Part shown: positions 35,256 through 46,872 of the stretch, piece after piece
How positions within the stretch are numbered: position 1 is the stretch's first letter
Layout of the letters: every line of letters begins with the position of its first letter
Source: CAVRAZ01 sp963719135
GTDB lineage: Bacteria > Pseudomonadota > Gammaproteobacteria > DSM-19610
Assembly: GCA_963719135.1 (NCBI GenBank)
Contig: CAVRAZ010000002.1
Coordinates: 248,001-312,000, forward strand
Direction: 5' to 3'
DNA length: 64,000 nt
Program-made: the position numbers and the translations under genes
The notes under the pieces: model-generated
Databases searched by the model: none
What the model saw: the letters and a program-made list of their open reading frames with translations, nothing else
Told to the model about the DNA's origin: nothing

Positions 35256-36734
35256 TCACCGCTGCGCGGAGCGATCGGGGTCGTAGAGTTCCAGGTCTGG
35301 CTCCTCGAGTTCGAGTTCGAGCAGATCGGCGCGTCGAGTCAGATGCAAAGCGGCGGGCTCGGGCAGCGCGCGGGCCCGGCTTTCGAGCAGATTGGCGACG
35401 TATTCGCAGCTGAAGGCTTCGAAGGCGAGTGCGTCATCGAGTGCGCGTGCGGTGGGCTCGATGCCGTAGATTTCACTGAGTGCGATGATTTTGTGCACGT
35501 GATGACGCGCGTTGAGTCGTCGCAGCTCGAGTTGTTGGTAGTAGCGCTCGGCGTTGGTGGACAAGGCGAGGAAGCGTTGCATGAGTTTTTGATGCCGCGC
35601 GCTGCGCCGTTGCGCGAGCAACTTGCGCGGATGGTCGGGATCTTCGAAGTCGCGGTGGCGCTCATAGCAACGCGGATGCCGGGCGATGAGTTGGTTGTCG
35701 TGATAGACACACAGGCGGTCTGGATAGCTCTTTAATGTCAAGCGAGAGGAGGCGTATTCGGCGGGCACGGAGTATCGGTTGGTGTCGAAGGTGACGCGGA
35801 AGCGATTCGAAGCGCGTACAGTGTGAGGGGTGGCGATGTCGTAGAGGTTGTCGGACATGGGATGCAGCAGCGCCTTCTCCTGCTCGAACAGCTCCACGGG
35901 CCGTCGGCGTGTTTCACCGTGGATGCGTTGATTGGCGATCGTGTCGAGCCATTGCCGTGCGGCGGGATTGAGGGCGTTGAAGTCGGGGATGTCGAGGCCG
36001 GCGAGTAGATTCTTTTTGACATAGCCGACACCGGCTTCGACGCGCCCTTTCTCGTTTCCCTTTCCCACCGCGCAGGGAACGATTTGAAAGCCGTGATGCT
36101 GGGCGAAGTCGAGGTATCGGGGATTGAACACCGGCGCCTGGCCGCTGAGACGCTGGAGCACGGCGGATTTTAAATTGTCGACCATGATGCTGGCCGGCAC
36201 GCGGTGGCCGAAGAACTCGAACGCGTGTTGATGACAGGCGAGGAAGTGCTCCATGGTCTGGGAGACGGTGAACTCGAGATACATCAATCGCGAGTAGCAC
36301 AACACCATGACGAAGAAGGACAGTCGTCGCCGGGTATTGCCGACGTTGACCGAGCCGTAGTGGCCCCAGTCGACCTGCGCGCATTCGCCGGGTGCAAAGG
36401 CAAGGGTCAAGAAAGCCGGTGCGCGCCGCGGTCGTACGCTGGCCAGATAATCCTTGACGATGGTGATGCCACCGTCGTAACCGTCCTCATGCAGGCGCTG
36501 CAACACTTGCACGGCGCTGTAGGGGTGGTGCTCGATCAGCTGGCGGATGGTGCGCTTGAAAGGATCGAGCTTGCTCGTGCGAGCAACGCTGCGCCGCGCT
36601 CGGAAGTGTGACTGTGTGAGCCAATGGCTGACGGTGCGCGCATCGAGGCAAAGAGCGTGCGCAATCTGTGAGACGTTGAGTCCGTCGCGTTGGTGAAGGT
36701 GGCGGATGCGGCAGAACGTATCGTAATCGATCAT
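35256..36734 (-). CDS. istA: IS21-A transposase IstA (copy 2)
   Basis: 492 aa, identical to 19168-20646. The helix-turn-helix and DDE motifs are intact, so this copy is probably active. Confidence 0.95.
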   Translation of the reverse strand: MIDYDTFCRIRHLHQRDGLNVSQIAHALCLDARTVSHWLTQSHFRARRSVARTSKLDPFKRTIRQLIEHHPYSAVQVLQRLHEDGYDGGITIVKDYLASVRPRRAPAFLTLAFAPGECAQVDWGHYGSVNVGNTRRRLSFFVMVLCYSRLMYLEFTVSQTMEHFLACHQHAFEFFGHRVPASIMVDNLKSAVLQRLSGQAPVFNPRYLDFAQHHGFQIVPCAVGKGNEKGRVEAGVGYVKKNLLAGLDIPDFNALNPAARQWLDTIANQRIHGETRRRPVELFEQEKALLHPMSDNLYDIATPHTVRASNRFRVTFDTNRYSVPAEYASSRLTLKSYPDRLCVYHDNQLIARHPRCYERHRDFEDPDHPRKLLAQRRSARHQKLMQRFLALSTNAERYYQQLELRRLNARHHVHKIIALSEIYGIEPTARALDDALAFEAFSCEYVANLLESRARALPEPAALHLTRRADLLELELEEPDLELYDPDRSAQR

Positions 36735-36770
36735 CAGGATTGTCCGGCGGTCAAACGCAAATGGTCGGGC

Positions 36771-36965
36771 TCAGAACGGCGGCTCGTCATCGGGCCACAG
36801 GGATTGCTGGCACTCAGCGTCTTGGTGGTAGTAGCGAAGCAGCTGAGCGGTGTATTGGCTCTCGAGGGCGGCGGCAAGCGCGTAGAGGAACTCGAGCAGT
36901 TGTGCAGCGGCCTCGTCGCAAAGCTGTGTCGGTAACGCGATCAGGGGCGGATGTTCGTCGGTCAC
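36771..36965 (-). CDS. Small acidic IS21 accessory protein (copy 2)
   Basis: 64 aa, identical to 20683-20877; GTG start, acidic DDEPPF end. It lies between the zinc-knuckle gene and istA. Confidence 0.7.
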   Translation of the reverse strand: MTDEHPPLIALPTQLCDEAAAQLLEFLYALAAALESQYTAQLLRYYHQDAECQQSLWPDDEPPF

Positions 36966-36983
36966 GCGGTGTCTCCTTGGCCC

Positions 36984-37481
36984 TCAGGGAGCGTGATCGC
37001 GGGGATCACGCTCGGGGGATGCATTGAGGATGTCGTTGGCTAAATGTTGCAGCCGCCGGCTGGCCGATACGATGTCCTCTTGTAGCGCAGCGCCGGTTAA
37101 CTGGGCGATTAATCCCATCAGGACAAGGGGTTGGGCGGAGGCGAGTTCTTGTAACAGTGTGTTCACTAAGGGATCCGATTTATCATTGTTATCCGCAGCT
37201 TGCGTCAATGAGTGTTCTTGTAACGCAGGGCGGGTGTTCGGCGCTGAGCGCCGCCAATAGCCCGGATGAGCGCTGCGCCAGGCGCGCACCCGCTCGACGT
37301 TCTCGGCGCCGCGGAAGTAATCACGGTTGTCGGCTTTGGCGAGCCATCGGCGCTGGCTCTCGGCCTTGCTGGCGCGCCGACACGGCGTCTTCGAGCAGAA
37401 GCGCTGGTGCCTGAGATTGCGCGGGTCGGGACGGAATAAAGTCCCGCAGTGTCGACACTTACGGCGTCTTTGTTGGCTCAT
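36984..37481 (-). CDS. Zinc-knuckle accessory protein of IS21-A (copy 2)
   Basis: 165 aa, identical to 20896-21393. The N-terminal Cys cluster (CRHCGTLF, FCSKTPC) is intact. First gene of the element. Confidence 0.7.
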   Translation of the reverse strand: MSQQRRRKCRHCGTLFRPDPRNLRHQRFCSKTPCRRASKAESQRRWLAKADNRDYFRGAENVERVRAWRSAHPGYWRRSAPNTRPALQEHSLTQAADNNDKSDPLVNTLLQELASAQPLVLMGLIAQLTGAALQEDIVSASRRLQHLANDILNASPERDPRDHAP

Positions 37482-37673
37482 CAATCACCCCCTTCCGGGG
37501 ACCGATGATGAGACGTGACGCGATGAACACAACGCCAGTATCCACGCCGGCTACTCCGTCGCGCGCGCGCGAACAAAGGGGGGTTAGAGCGGCAAAACCT
37601 GGCCCGGTATCTATGCCGACAAAGACAGTTTCAAACCGGCCAGATCACTACAATTTCGGAACGTCGATGACAG

Positions 37674-39183
<1,510 letters not shown>

Positions 39184-39210
39184 TGGCAGTCTCCTGATGG
39201 GGCGCTTCAT

Positions 39211-39636
39211 TCACGCTGCTCTTGGTAATCGAGCACGTTCGGTGGGACGAAGAAAGTCCTGTCTCAACAAGGGTTCGCATTCACGACCACAGAATTGGCA
39301 ATCAATCGCCGCATTGGCATGTCGGCGCGCGCAGTCCTGAGGACTTTCCGGTGTGGTCAATGCCTGTGGAAGTAGAACAAGCGCCACCACCGCGGGGGAA
39401 CCCTGATGCGTTACTTTTTGTTTTTGACGCGCCCGGAACCGGCGCTGGCGTGCGGCGTTGGCCAGGCGACCCCGGTAAGTCGAACGGTAACGGGAGCCGG
39501 CGCGTCGCAACGACCCCTGGCGGGCCCGTTCCGCGCAACCGCCGGCACAGTACACGTTCCCCCGATCGCAATCCCGGCAGACAAACACCTGGCAATGACA
39601 GGCGGCGCAGTGGTACAGCCGGGCACTGGGTTTCAT
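39211..39636 (-). CDS. Zinc-finger accessory protein of IS21-B (copy 1)
   Basis: 141-aa protein with clustered cysteines: CAACHCQVFVCRDCDRGNVYC near the N-terminus and CQFCGREC near the C-terminus, around a basic RQRRFRARQKQK patch. Function unknown; the layout suggests nucleic acid binding. ATG 39636 (MKPSARLYHC) matches the copy 2 start. The roughly 300 bp upstream, to the element end, hold no gene. Confidence 0.7.
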   Translation of the reverse strand: MKPSARLYHCAACHCQVFVCRDCDRGNVYCAGGCAERARQGSLRRAGSRYRSTYRGRLANAARQRRFRARQKQKVTHQGSPAVVALVLLPQALTTPESPQDCARRHANAAIDCQFCGRECEPLLRQDFLRPTERARLPRAA

Positions 39637-39945
39637 CGGCACAACCGGCCGATGGGGGCTGGATAAAGACCACGCCCGGTGCGACACTGGCGTGGCTGTG
39701 CGAAAGCACGGTTTGGGGCGTAGCGTCAGCGTTGACCGTCAAATCGTGGCTGGCGTTACGCCCATCTCCTCGGCCAGCCTGTCTTACCTATTTCCAGATT
39801 TCCTGTCACCTGATGCGGGTGACTCCGCACCGGTCAAACCTCGGTCTTGCACACCAAGACGCCGACGCAGACTTCAGTGGCGGGTTGCCCCTGGAATGGA
39901 ACCGCGGCAAATAGCCGCGGGTTTTCGTCGGCACTTACAACGAAG

Positions 39946-40433
39946 ATATTGGTTGCCGTTTCGTCGGCGTAGCGGCTTCATTTCCTTCATCCAGAAATGG
40001 TAGGAGAACGAGCCGATGACGCGTACCGCTTGCTTAAAGCCGTGTTCGATTTTGAAGCGCAGGCCGTAGAGGCGAATGATTTCCATGGCACTCAGGGACG
40101 TGTCAGTGGACATCAACAGGCAACGACCCCGGGTCGGATGAATAACCACCACGAAGCGTACGAGTCGTCCAACGGGCCGCCAAAGCAGGTCGCAGACCCG
40201 GTACTGGAGGATGACATTTTTCTCGCCATAGACAGGGCCGGCGGTTTGTTCCATCGCCTGCCCATCGGTGAACAGTGACTTGAGCACGATTTTCTTGCCA
40301 TAGCGTCTGGGCCGGCCTCTTTTCTTGGTGTCCTGGTGATCATACCGGGTGTAGGCCACCGCATTGGACCTCACCCGGGTTACCCAATGATGGTCCTGGT
40401 CCAACAGGCCAGTGATGATTTTTTGACTGGCAT
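39946..40433 (-). pseudogene. Tn-X transposase, middle piece
   Basis: Reads ASQKIITGLLDQDHHWVTRV...YGLRFKIEHGFKQAVRVIGSF...NGNQYL. It carries the YGLRFKIEHGFKQ region typical of IS4-type DDE transposases. It is bounded by IS21-B copy 1 on the left and the IS4-bounded segment on the right. Confidence 0.85.
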
Positions 40434-40575
40434 CAGTAGTGTCCGGTTTATTTGAGAGCAACCAGCTAAAACTTCAATGCTGAAGCGGGTTTGGGACGAT
40501 TCATGGGTGTCCACGATTTGAAGTCAGAATTCAACATTTGCGATGCTCCTAGGTTTAGCCGACCCGGGGTGACGC

Positions 40576-41413
40576 ATGAACGTGGGCAAGACGCTGTTTG
40601 CGCAAGTCATGGAGTACGTAGCGTGAAGACCTTCGGTCGCATCATCGAACGCCACGGCGGAGATGCCGGTGTGCGCACGTTGGATTGCGCCAGCTGGTTT
40701 CGAGTGATGGCCTTTTCGCAGCTCACATGGCGCGAGTCTTTGCGCGACATCGAGACGTGCTTGGGCGCCAATCACGCCAAATTGTTTCACAGGGGACGCT
40801 CGGATGTGCCTGCCCGTTCTACGCTGTCCGATGCCTTGAACGGTCGCAACTGGCGCATCTACCACGCCCTCGCAAGGCGTCTGATGGCGCGCGCAAGAAC
40901 CCGCTACGCCAAAGAACCGATGAGCATTGAGCTCGATGCGACGGTCTATGCACTGGATGCCACCACCATCGACTTGTGCTTGAGCCTGTTCGGCTCGGCA
41001 CCCTTTCGCACGACCAAGGCGGCGGTGAAGATGCACACGCTGCTGGACTTGCGCGGCGCCATTGCGGCCTTTATCCACATCAGCGACGGCACAATGCACG
41101 AGGTCAATGGACTGGACTTTCTGCCCGTCTAAGCCGGTGCCTTTTAGGTGATGGATCGGGGTTATCTGGACTTTGCACGGTTGTACAGACTCCATCAGGC
41201 CGGTGCGTTTTTTGTCACACGCGCCAAACGTGGCATGAACGCCCGGCGCGTGTACTCGACGATCGAGACACGGGGGTGAGCTGCGATCAGGCCATCGCTC
41301 TGAACGGCTTTTACGTGGTGAAGGACTACCCCGAGCATTTGCGGCGTATCCGCTTCAAAGACCCCGAATCGGGCAAGACACTGGTGTTTCTGACCAACCA
41401 TGCGCATTCCACG
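40576..41413 (+). pseudogene. IS4-family transposase of IS4-B, degenerate
   Basis: Begins MNVGKTLFAQVMEY. A one-base loss near 40624 shifts the frame, which continues KTFGRIIERHGG...ELDATVYALDATTIDLCLSLF. Two in-frame stops follow LDFLPV near 41130, and the sequence continues VMDRGYLDFARLY, then a further shift to TLVFLTNH. The C-terminus (usual WQVELFFKWIKQ) is missing. The left inverted repeat survives at 40434; no right end was found. Confidence 0.85.
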
Positions 41414-41529
41414 CGATTCGGCCACCTGTTCCAAGGTCATCCGGCTGGCGATTCCAGCGGCATTCGGCCATCCGTTCCTCGGGGATTCGGCCGGGGCAGT
41501 CGGAGCGAAGCGACGCAAGTGTAGCATTG

Positions 41530-41811
41530 TTACTCGGCGGTAGGGGTGGCGGTCAACCTCTTTGCCTGGCGCTTGCGCATCGACTCACCCTTTAGGGTGA
41601 TCCGGTAGGCGCTGTGCACCAAGCGGTCGAGGATGGCGTCGGCTAGGGTCGGATCGCCGATGATCTCGTGCCAGTACTCGACCGGCAGCTGGCTGGTGAG
41701 CAAGGTCGAGTGCTGGCCATGACGGTCGTCGAGCAGTTCCAACAGGTCGCGCCGGGCGGTGGCGTCGAGACTCGTCAGACCCCAGTCGTCCAATAATGTT
41801 GTGCTAAACAT
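41530..41811 (-). pseudogene. IstB C-terminal fragment of another IS21 type (IS21-C)
   Basis: Reads LLDDWGLTSLDATARRDLLE...STLLTSQLPVEYWHEIIGDPTLADAILDRLVHSAYRI to the stop. Only the C-terminal third of IstB is present. The 110 bp beyond the stop (41420-41529) look like IS end sequence. Confidence 0.75.
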
Positions 41812-41812
41812 T

Positions 41813-42075
41813 ACTAGATGACTGGGGACTCGAACCCATGAAGCCCGCCCAGCGCAATGATCTGATGGAGATCATGGATGACCGCCACGGGCTCACCTCC
41901 ACCACCATGATCAGCCAGCTGCCCACCGACCAGTGGTACGGCCAGTATCGGCGATAACACCCTCGCAGACGCCATCCTGGACCGCCTCATGCACAACGCC
42001 CACCGCCTGCAACTCAAGGGCGAGTCCATGCGCAAGATCATGGAACAGTTGACCGATGCTGAACACCTGGGTTAA
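41813..42075 (+). pseudogene. Second IstB C-terminal fragment, head to head with the first
   Basis: Related DDWGLEP...DLMEIMDDRHGLTSTTMISQLPTDQWY, then a frameshift near 41950 and DAILDRLMHNAHRLQLKGESMRK. It abuts the opposite-strand fragment at a short imperfect palindrome. Direct repeats beginning TGTTCACGTT at 42110 and 42131 look like the subterminal end of this IS21-C element. Confidence 0.7.
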
Positions 42076-42162
42076 AAACACCACTCCGTGATGCGTCGTG
42101 AAATCAGCTGTTCACGTTGCTCCGGAATCGGTGTTCACGTTTGCCGGAATGCGCACATTGAA

Positions 42163-42645
42163 GGCTTCGAGAGCGGTTTTGGTCGCCCGGGCATGTTGGT
42201 AACCGAAGGTGATATGTCCATGGACAAAATCGCAGATTGCCTTGACGCGCGGCCACCCGGGGGGCGTCTGCCCGAAGAGGGTCCAGGCAGTTTCGGAGAG
42301 CCGATCGGTTTCGCAATAGCGGCTCCCGAGCAGAAACACGAGCGTCTCCGCTGGCAAATCCTCCACGGCGTGCTGTGGTGCGAACGGGTCGACCCCGTCC
42401 GGCAGTCCGCCGTCGCTGACAAGTGCGTTAGTGGAGATCCGGATATCACCCGGCGGTGCGACGATACGGCTGCACCACTTGCCGAAGCCGTCGCGGTAGG
42501 CGGTGATCGGGGTCGGCGGACCGGTGATGATGTGGTCCGCGATGAGGAGATCGGAGACGCGGGTGAAATGGATATTCAGCATCAGAATCATGGGTGTCGG
42601 CTGCGGACACTCGTAGATCAACTCGTATCTGACCCGGATCTGTAT
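42163..42645 (-). pseudogene. Transglutaminase-like protein, truncated
   Basis: N-terminal portion of a transglutaminase-family protein (YELIYECPQPTPMILMLNIHF ... AICDFVHGHITFGYQHARATKTALEAFN). It is cut by the IS21-C end before the catalytic Cys region. The conserved frame runs upstream past 42621 but meets ATA where a start codon would be expected. Non-functional. Confidence 0.75.
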
Positions 42646-42964
42646 CCTGAACCCCCTTAACGAAGTGACGCTGGCAACGAGCCTGGTGCGACGAATCTCT
42701 CGCCCTTGTATCGCCTGGCTGAAGCAGGGTCACCCCGCGTGACTGCCCTGAACGTTCTGCGATCAGAAAGAAGCAGGGAGTCAGCCTGTTGTACAGAACG
42801 TGACCCCCTGATTCTCTCGGCAAGTCCTTCGCTACACGTGTCGGCTACGACGTCATGACCTGTGGGCCCCGGCGTTGCTAGCAGGGGTTTGGCCTGTTCG
42901 CTCGTGAACAGCTCCTCGGCACGAGATAGCGTCCATATTGGTGTATATCAGGTGAGTTTTAAGA
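42646..42964. other. Gene-free stretch
   Basis: No convincing gene, RNA or repeat between the transglutaminase remnant and the 3' end of the heptad-repeat gene. The open frames here are short and lack ribosome-binding sites or homology. Confidence 0.5.
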
Positions 42965-44449
42965 TCACTCATAACTCGTGCCACTCGGACCGCCCTGGGG
43001 AGCACCCGGACCGCCTTGCGGAGCACCCGGACCGCCCTGGGGAGCACCCGGACCGCCTTGCGGAGCACCCGGACCGCCTTGCGGAGCACCCGGACCGCCT
43101 TGCGGAGCACCCGGACCGCCTTGCGGAGCACCCGGACCGCCTTGCGGAGCACCCGGACCGCCTTGCGGAGCACCCGGACCGCCCTGGGGACCGCCCGGAC
43201 CGCCTTGCGGAGCACCCGGACCGCCTTGCGGAGCACCCGGACCGCCTTGCGGAGCACCCGGACCACCCTGGGGACCGCCCATCATGCCACCCGGACCGCC
43301 CTGGGGGCCACCCGGACCACCGGGACCGCCCATCATGCCGCCTGGGCCACCCTCAGGACCACCGGGACCACGCATCATGCCACCCGGGCCACCTTGGGGA
43401 CCGCCTGGACCACCCATCATGCCGCGCTGGGGGCCACCCATCATGCCACCAGGGCCACCTTGGGGAGCACCCGGACCGCCCTGGGGAGCACCCGGACCAC
43501 CCTGGGGACCGCCCGGACCACCGGGACCGCCCATCATGCCGCCTGGGCCACCCTCAGGACCACCGGGACCACGCATCATGCCACCCGGGCCACCTTGGGG
43601 ACCGCCTGGACCACCCATCATGCCGCCCTGGGGACCGCCCGGACCACCGGGACCGCCCATCATGCCGCCTGGGCCACCCTCAGGACCACCGGGACCACGC
43701 ATCATGCCACCCGGGCCACCTTGGGGACCGCCTGGACCACCCATCATGCCGCCCTGAGGACCACCCATCATGCCACCCGGACCACCTTGGGGAGCACCCG
43801 GACCACCTTGGGGAGCACCCGGACCGCCCTGGGGAGCACCCGGACCGCCCTGGGGAGCACCCGGACCACCCTGGGGACCACCCATCATGCCGCCCTGGGG
43901 ACCGCCCATCATGCCGCCCTGAGGACCACCCATCATGCCGCCCTGAGGACCACCCATCATGCCACCCGGACCACCTTGGGGAGCACCCGGACCGCCCTGG
44001 GGAGCACCCGGACCACCCTGGGGAGCACCCGGACCACCCTGGGGACCACCCATCATGCCGCCCTGGGGACCGCCCATCATGCCGCCCTGAGGACCACCCA
44101 TCATGCCACCCGGACCACCTTGGGGACCGCCCGGACCGCCCTGGGGACCGCCCTGGGGAGCACCCGGACCGCCCTGGGGAGCACCCGGACCGCCCTGGGG
44201 ACCGCCCGGACCGCCTTGGGGAGCACCCGGACCGCCCTGGGGAGCACCCGGACCGCCTTGGGGAGCACCCGGACCGCCTTGGGGAGCACCCGGACCGCCC
44301 TGGGGACTGCCCGGACCACCCATCATGCCACCCGGTCCACCCTGGGGACTGCCCGGACCGCCCTCAGGACCGTTCATGTTCTGCGCTGATACGACAGTCG
44401 CAGACAAGGCGCTGGCAACTATCGCGGCAGTTAGTATTGAGATTTTCAT
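42965..44449 (-). CDS. Secreted Gly/Pro/Gln heptad-repeat protein
   Basis: 494-aa protein. A signal peptide (MKISILTAAIVASALSATVVSA, residues 1-22) is followed by about 66 heptads of the type GGPGAPQ, alternating with GGPGGMM, GGPGGPQ and GGPGSPQ variants, and a short tail GTSYE. There are no cysteines or charged domains, so it is probably disordered and exported. The Shine-Dalgarno GAGGAAA precedes ATG 44449. The 21-bp DNA unit keeps other frames open too, but only this frame has a signal peptide and ribosome-binding site. Function unknown; a matrix, surface or metal/mineral-contact role would be speculation. Confidence 0.75.
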   Translation of the reverse strand: MKISILTAAIVASALSATVVSAQNMNGPEGGPGSPQGGPGGMMGGPGSPQGGPGAPQGGPGAPQGGPGAPQGGPGAPQGGPGGPQGGPGAPQGGPGAPQGGPQGGPGGPQGGPGGMMGGPQGGMMGGPQGGMMGGPQGGPGAPQGGPGAPQGGPGAPQGGPGGMMGGPQGGMMGGPQGGMMGGPQGGMMGGPQGGPGAPQGGPGAPQGGPGAPQGGPGAPQGGPGGMMGGPQGGMMGGPGGPQGGPGGMMRGPGGPEGGPGGMMGGPGGPGGPQGGMMGGPGGPQGGPGGMMRGPGGPEGGPGGMMGGPGGPGGPQGGPGAPQGGPGAPQGGPGGMMGGPQRGMMGGPGGPQGGPGGMMRGPGGPEGGPGGMMGGPGGPGGPQGGPGGMMGGPQGGPGAPQGGPGAPQGGPGAPQGGPGGPQGGPGAPQGGPGAPQGGPGAPQGGPGAPQGGPGAPQGGPGAPQGGPGAPQGGPGAPQGGPGAPQGGPSGTSYE

Positions 44450-44727
44450 AGTGATCTTTCCTCAATTAAGCTGAATAAATTCATGTTTCCTTTACTGTCG
44501 GAAACTGACTGGGAAAAGCACAACGTCCGGTTCGAAGAAAAGCAAGGATGGAAGCCATATTTAACTGATCCCGCCGTAGTAACGCTCTCCCTCATTTCGT
44601 CGCAGAGACGACCTGCACACATCAACCTCGTGGGGGTGCCTGATTTCAGCGCCTCACACCACTGACATGCAGACCACCTGAAGTCCATTATCAAGTCTGT
44701 GCGTTATCGTTCATAGTCTTGATCCAG

Positions 44728-44910
44728 TCAGGCGGCGACGTCTGTTGCTGCCACGCGTCCACCTTCACTCTCCCAGTCGTCCGGCACTGACTTCTGTCGC
44801 CCTTGTTCTATGTTGCGAAGGCGCTCAACCATATGCGCAGCGAAGACGGAAGCGGCCACAGTGTCCCCAATCGGAACATGTGTCAAAGTGGAGCGTCGAT
44901 AGCTCGTCAT
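44728..44910 (-). CDS. Small hypothetical protein
   Basis: 60-aa protein (MTSYRRSTLTHVPIGDTVAA ...). ATG 44910 lies behind AAAGGA. It is hydrophilic with an acidic middle (SVPDDWESEGG). Family not recognised. It lies in the stress-gene cluster between the repeat protein and csbD. The 280 bp between it and the repeat gene hold nothing convincing. Confidence 0.5.
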   Translation of the reverse strand: MTSYRRSTLTHVPIGDTVAASVFAAHMVERLRNIEQGRQKSVPDDWESEGGRVAATDVAA

Positions 44911-45012
44911 GAGTAAAATCCTTTCAGTAACGCGCCTGCAATAAAGCGCCTTCCTCGGCATCCCAAACGCCGCGCACGGCGTGGTTGCAATACAGGAGAA
45001 ACGCTCCGGACG

Positions 45013-45216
45013 CTAATCCTCGCTAAGCTCTTCAAAGCGCTTGATTTGCTGCTCGGCTTCGTCCTTCGTGATGCCGTAGGTCTCCTGGATCTTGCCCGCC
45101 AGCTGATCGCGATTGCCGGCAATTACGTCAAGATGATCGTCGGTGAGTTTGCCCCACTGTGCTTTTACTTTGCCCTTGAACTGCTTCCAGTTGCCTTCAA
45201 CGATATTCCAGTCCAT
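45013..45216 (-). CDS. CsbD-family stress protein
   Basis: 67-aa CsbD-like protein with the diagnostic start MDWNIVEGNWKQFKGKVKAQWGKLTDDHL and a helical C-terminus. Family members rise under general, osmotic or membrane stress; the molecular role is unknown. Like the neighbouring YqjD/E/K-type genes it is on the minus strand. Confidence 0.93.
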   Translation of the reverse strand: MDWNIVEGNWKQFKGKVKAQWGKLTDDHLDVIAGNRDQLAGKIQETYGITKDEAEQQIKRFEELSED

Positions 45217-45899
45217 TTCAAACTCCTTTGGTCAGGAACCCAACGGGCGGTATTGCCCATCGAGCATCCGTCGTTGCAGCCGTCTTTCCGCCACTTGTAC
45301 ACTTCGTGTAGCGACAGGCCGGGATAATTTCATGGCAACTCCGGCATACAATAAAAATGTTAGTCACGGGATCAGGCGCCGTCTGTACGGTGGCGCACTT
45401 AAGTCCGCACGTGCCTGCACGGCCGATCCTATCGGTAAAGTCCATTGCGGGGGTGCCAGGGGGTTCGCGCCGCCGCTGCAGTCCATGGAAGCAGGGAAGA
45501 GTGCAATTGCCTGCAGTGAGCGGGAGCCGGACTTGGTGCGCGGTGACGTACAGCCGTTATCGACTTCGTGGCTGATGATAGTGCCGGTGACTGCATCGCC
45601 GACGGCATTTAATCCAGCGCCGAAGGCGGTGTTCTAGGCCTGCGCTAACATCCCGGCACAATCACCTGCCCATTCTCGGTGGCCGGGACTTGGAATGAGC
45701 GTCACACGCGGCCGCTGGATTAGTTGTTCTTGTCCCACATTACGTCGCATTTTGCCTTTGCCGCCGCCTTGAGCAATTCGATCACCGGCAACGCGCGGTG
45801 CGGGAGACTTACGAAAGGTTCGCCGTCCTCTCCTTCCATTGTCGATCGCGTGAATTGCCTTGTTCAGGTTGTCGACATAGGGATGATGCTGTCTGTCAT
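45217..45899. other. No recognisable gene
   Basis: Only short overlapping frames without homology or ribosome-binding sites. Part may be decayed sequence upstream of the AI-2E-type transporter remnant. Confidence 0.5.
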
Positions 45900-46872
45900 A
45901 GTGGCAGCTCAGGGTTTTCGCGCCGATGCCGGGTTCCAGCGCATTCTTGTGTGCCAGGTACAAGTCTGGCGATGACGGTCGTTGTGTGCACGCTCGTGGT
46001 GGGCGGCTACTTGTTGCATGGTCAGGTGCAGACCATACTCGTGCAGTTGCCCGAAGCAGCGAGCAAGCTGTCCGAGGGGTTCGCCAGTATGCGGGATGAT
46101 CCGAGCGGTAATCTGTGGAAAATGCGAACCGCCATGGGCGAAATGGAAAAGGCGACGAGCCAGGGTACCAGCACCACGTCGGGAGGCCGGAATCGCATTC
46201 AACACGTCATCATCGACCCGTCCGGGCTTATGGTCGGCAATATTGTATGGGTCAGCTCCATCGGGGCTCTGGGCTTTATTGGGCAGGCGGCCATGGTGAT
46301 CTTTCTGCGTTTCCATCTACTGGTAGGTGGCGATACCTTCAAGCGAACGCTAGTGCGACCCACGGGCCCTTGTTTTCGAGGAGGAAAATCACGGTCGCCA
46401 TCCTTGATGACATCAACGGATCCATCCAGAAATATATGTTCACGCTGTGGATGACCAATATCCTTCTGGGATCTCTCATCTGAATCGCGTTTCGCTGGAT
46501 CGGCCTGGAGAATGCGGGCGCGTTGGCGGTCGCCGCAGGCTTGTTGCATGTGATCCCTTACCTCGGTCCGCTGGCCAACGTGGCAGCGACCGGGATGGCG
46601 GCTTTCATGCATTTCGATTCGTTTTCGCTGGCGTTGCTGGTATCGGGGCCTCATTGGCGATCGCTATGGTCGTCGGCACCTTCGTGACCACTTGGGTAAC
46701 CGGGAAAATCGCCAGAATGAATGCGTCGGCCGTTTTCATTTCACCGCTGTTCTGGCCTTGGCCGTGGGGCGTGTGGGGTATGCTGCTCGGCATTCCGATC
46801 ACTGTAATTCTGAAGGTAGTGTGCCAGCATGTGGAACAATTGCAGCCCGTGGCGGAGTTGCTGGGAGAATAA
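45900..46872 (+). pseudogene. AI-2E/PerM-family membrane transporter, degenerate
   Basis: Pieces of the UPF0118 family are spread over three frames: MTVVVCTLVVGGYLL and VIFLRFHLLVGGDTFKR; then VAILDDINGSIQKYMFTLWMTNILLG; then WIGLENAGALAVAAGLLHVIPYLGPLAN; then VVGTFVTTWVTGKIARMNASAVFISPLFW...GMLLGIPI. Frameshifts lie near 46380 and 46650 and a stop near 46483. The N-terminal membrane helices are missing. Confidence 0.85.

Larger units (their letters stand above)
34365..37673 (-). mobile_element. IS21-family element IS21-A, copy 2
   Basis: 3309 bp; its genes and ends match 18277-21585. The 4-bp target duplication TGGT is exact (34361-34364 and 37674-37677). It is inserted in the 3' end of the IS21-B istA gene. 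Removing it restores a C-terminus equivalent to that of IS21-B copy 2. Confidence 0.96.

Noticed and set aside
42980..44390. CRISPR-like array because of regular short repeats
   Set aside because: The units are 21 bp with no unique spacers; variation follows codon patterns of a repeat protein, and no cas genes are present.
42862..44451. Long plus-strand open frames through the heptad-repeat region
   Set aside because: The 21-bp unit lacks stops in several frames, so all look open. Only the minus frame ending at 42965 has a signal peptide and Shine-Dalgarno.
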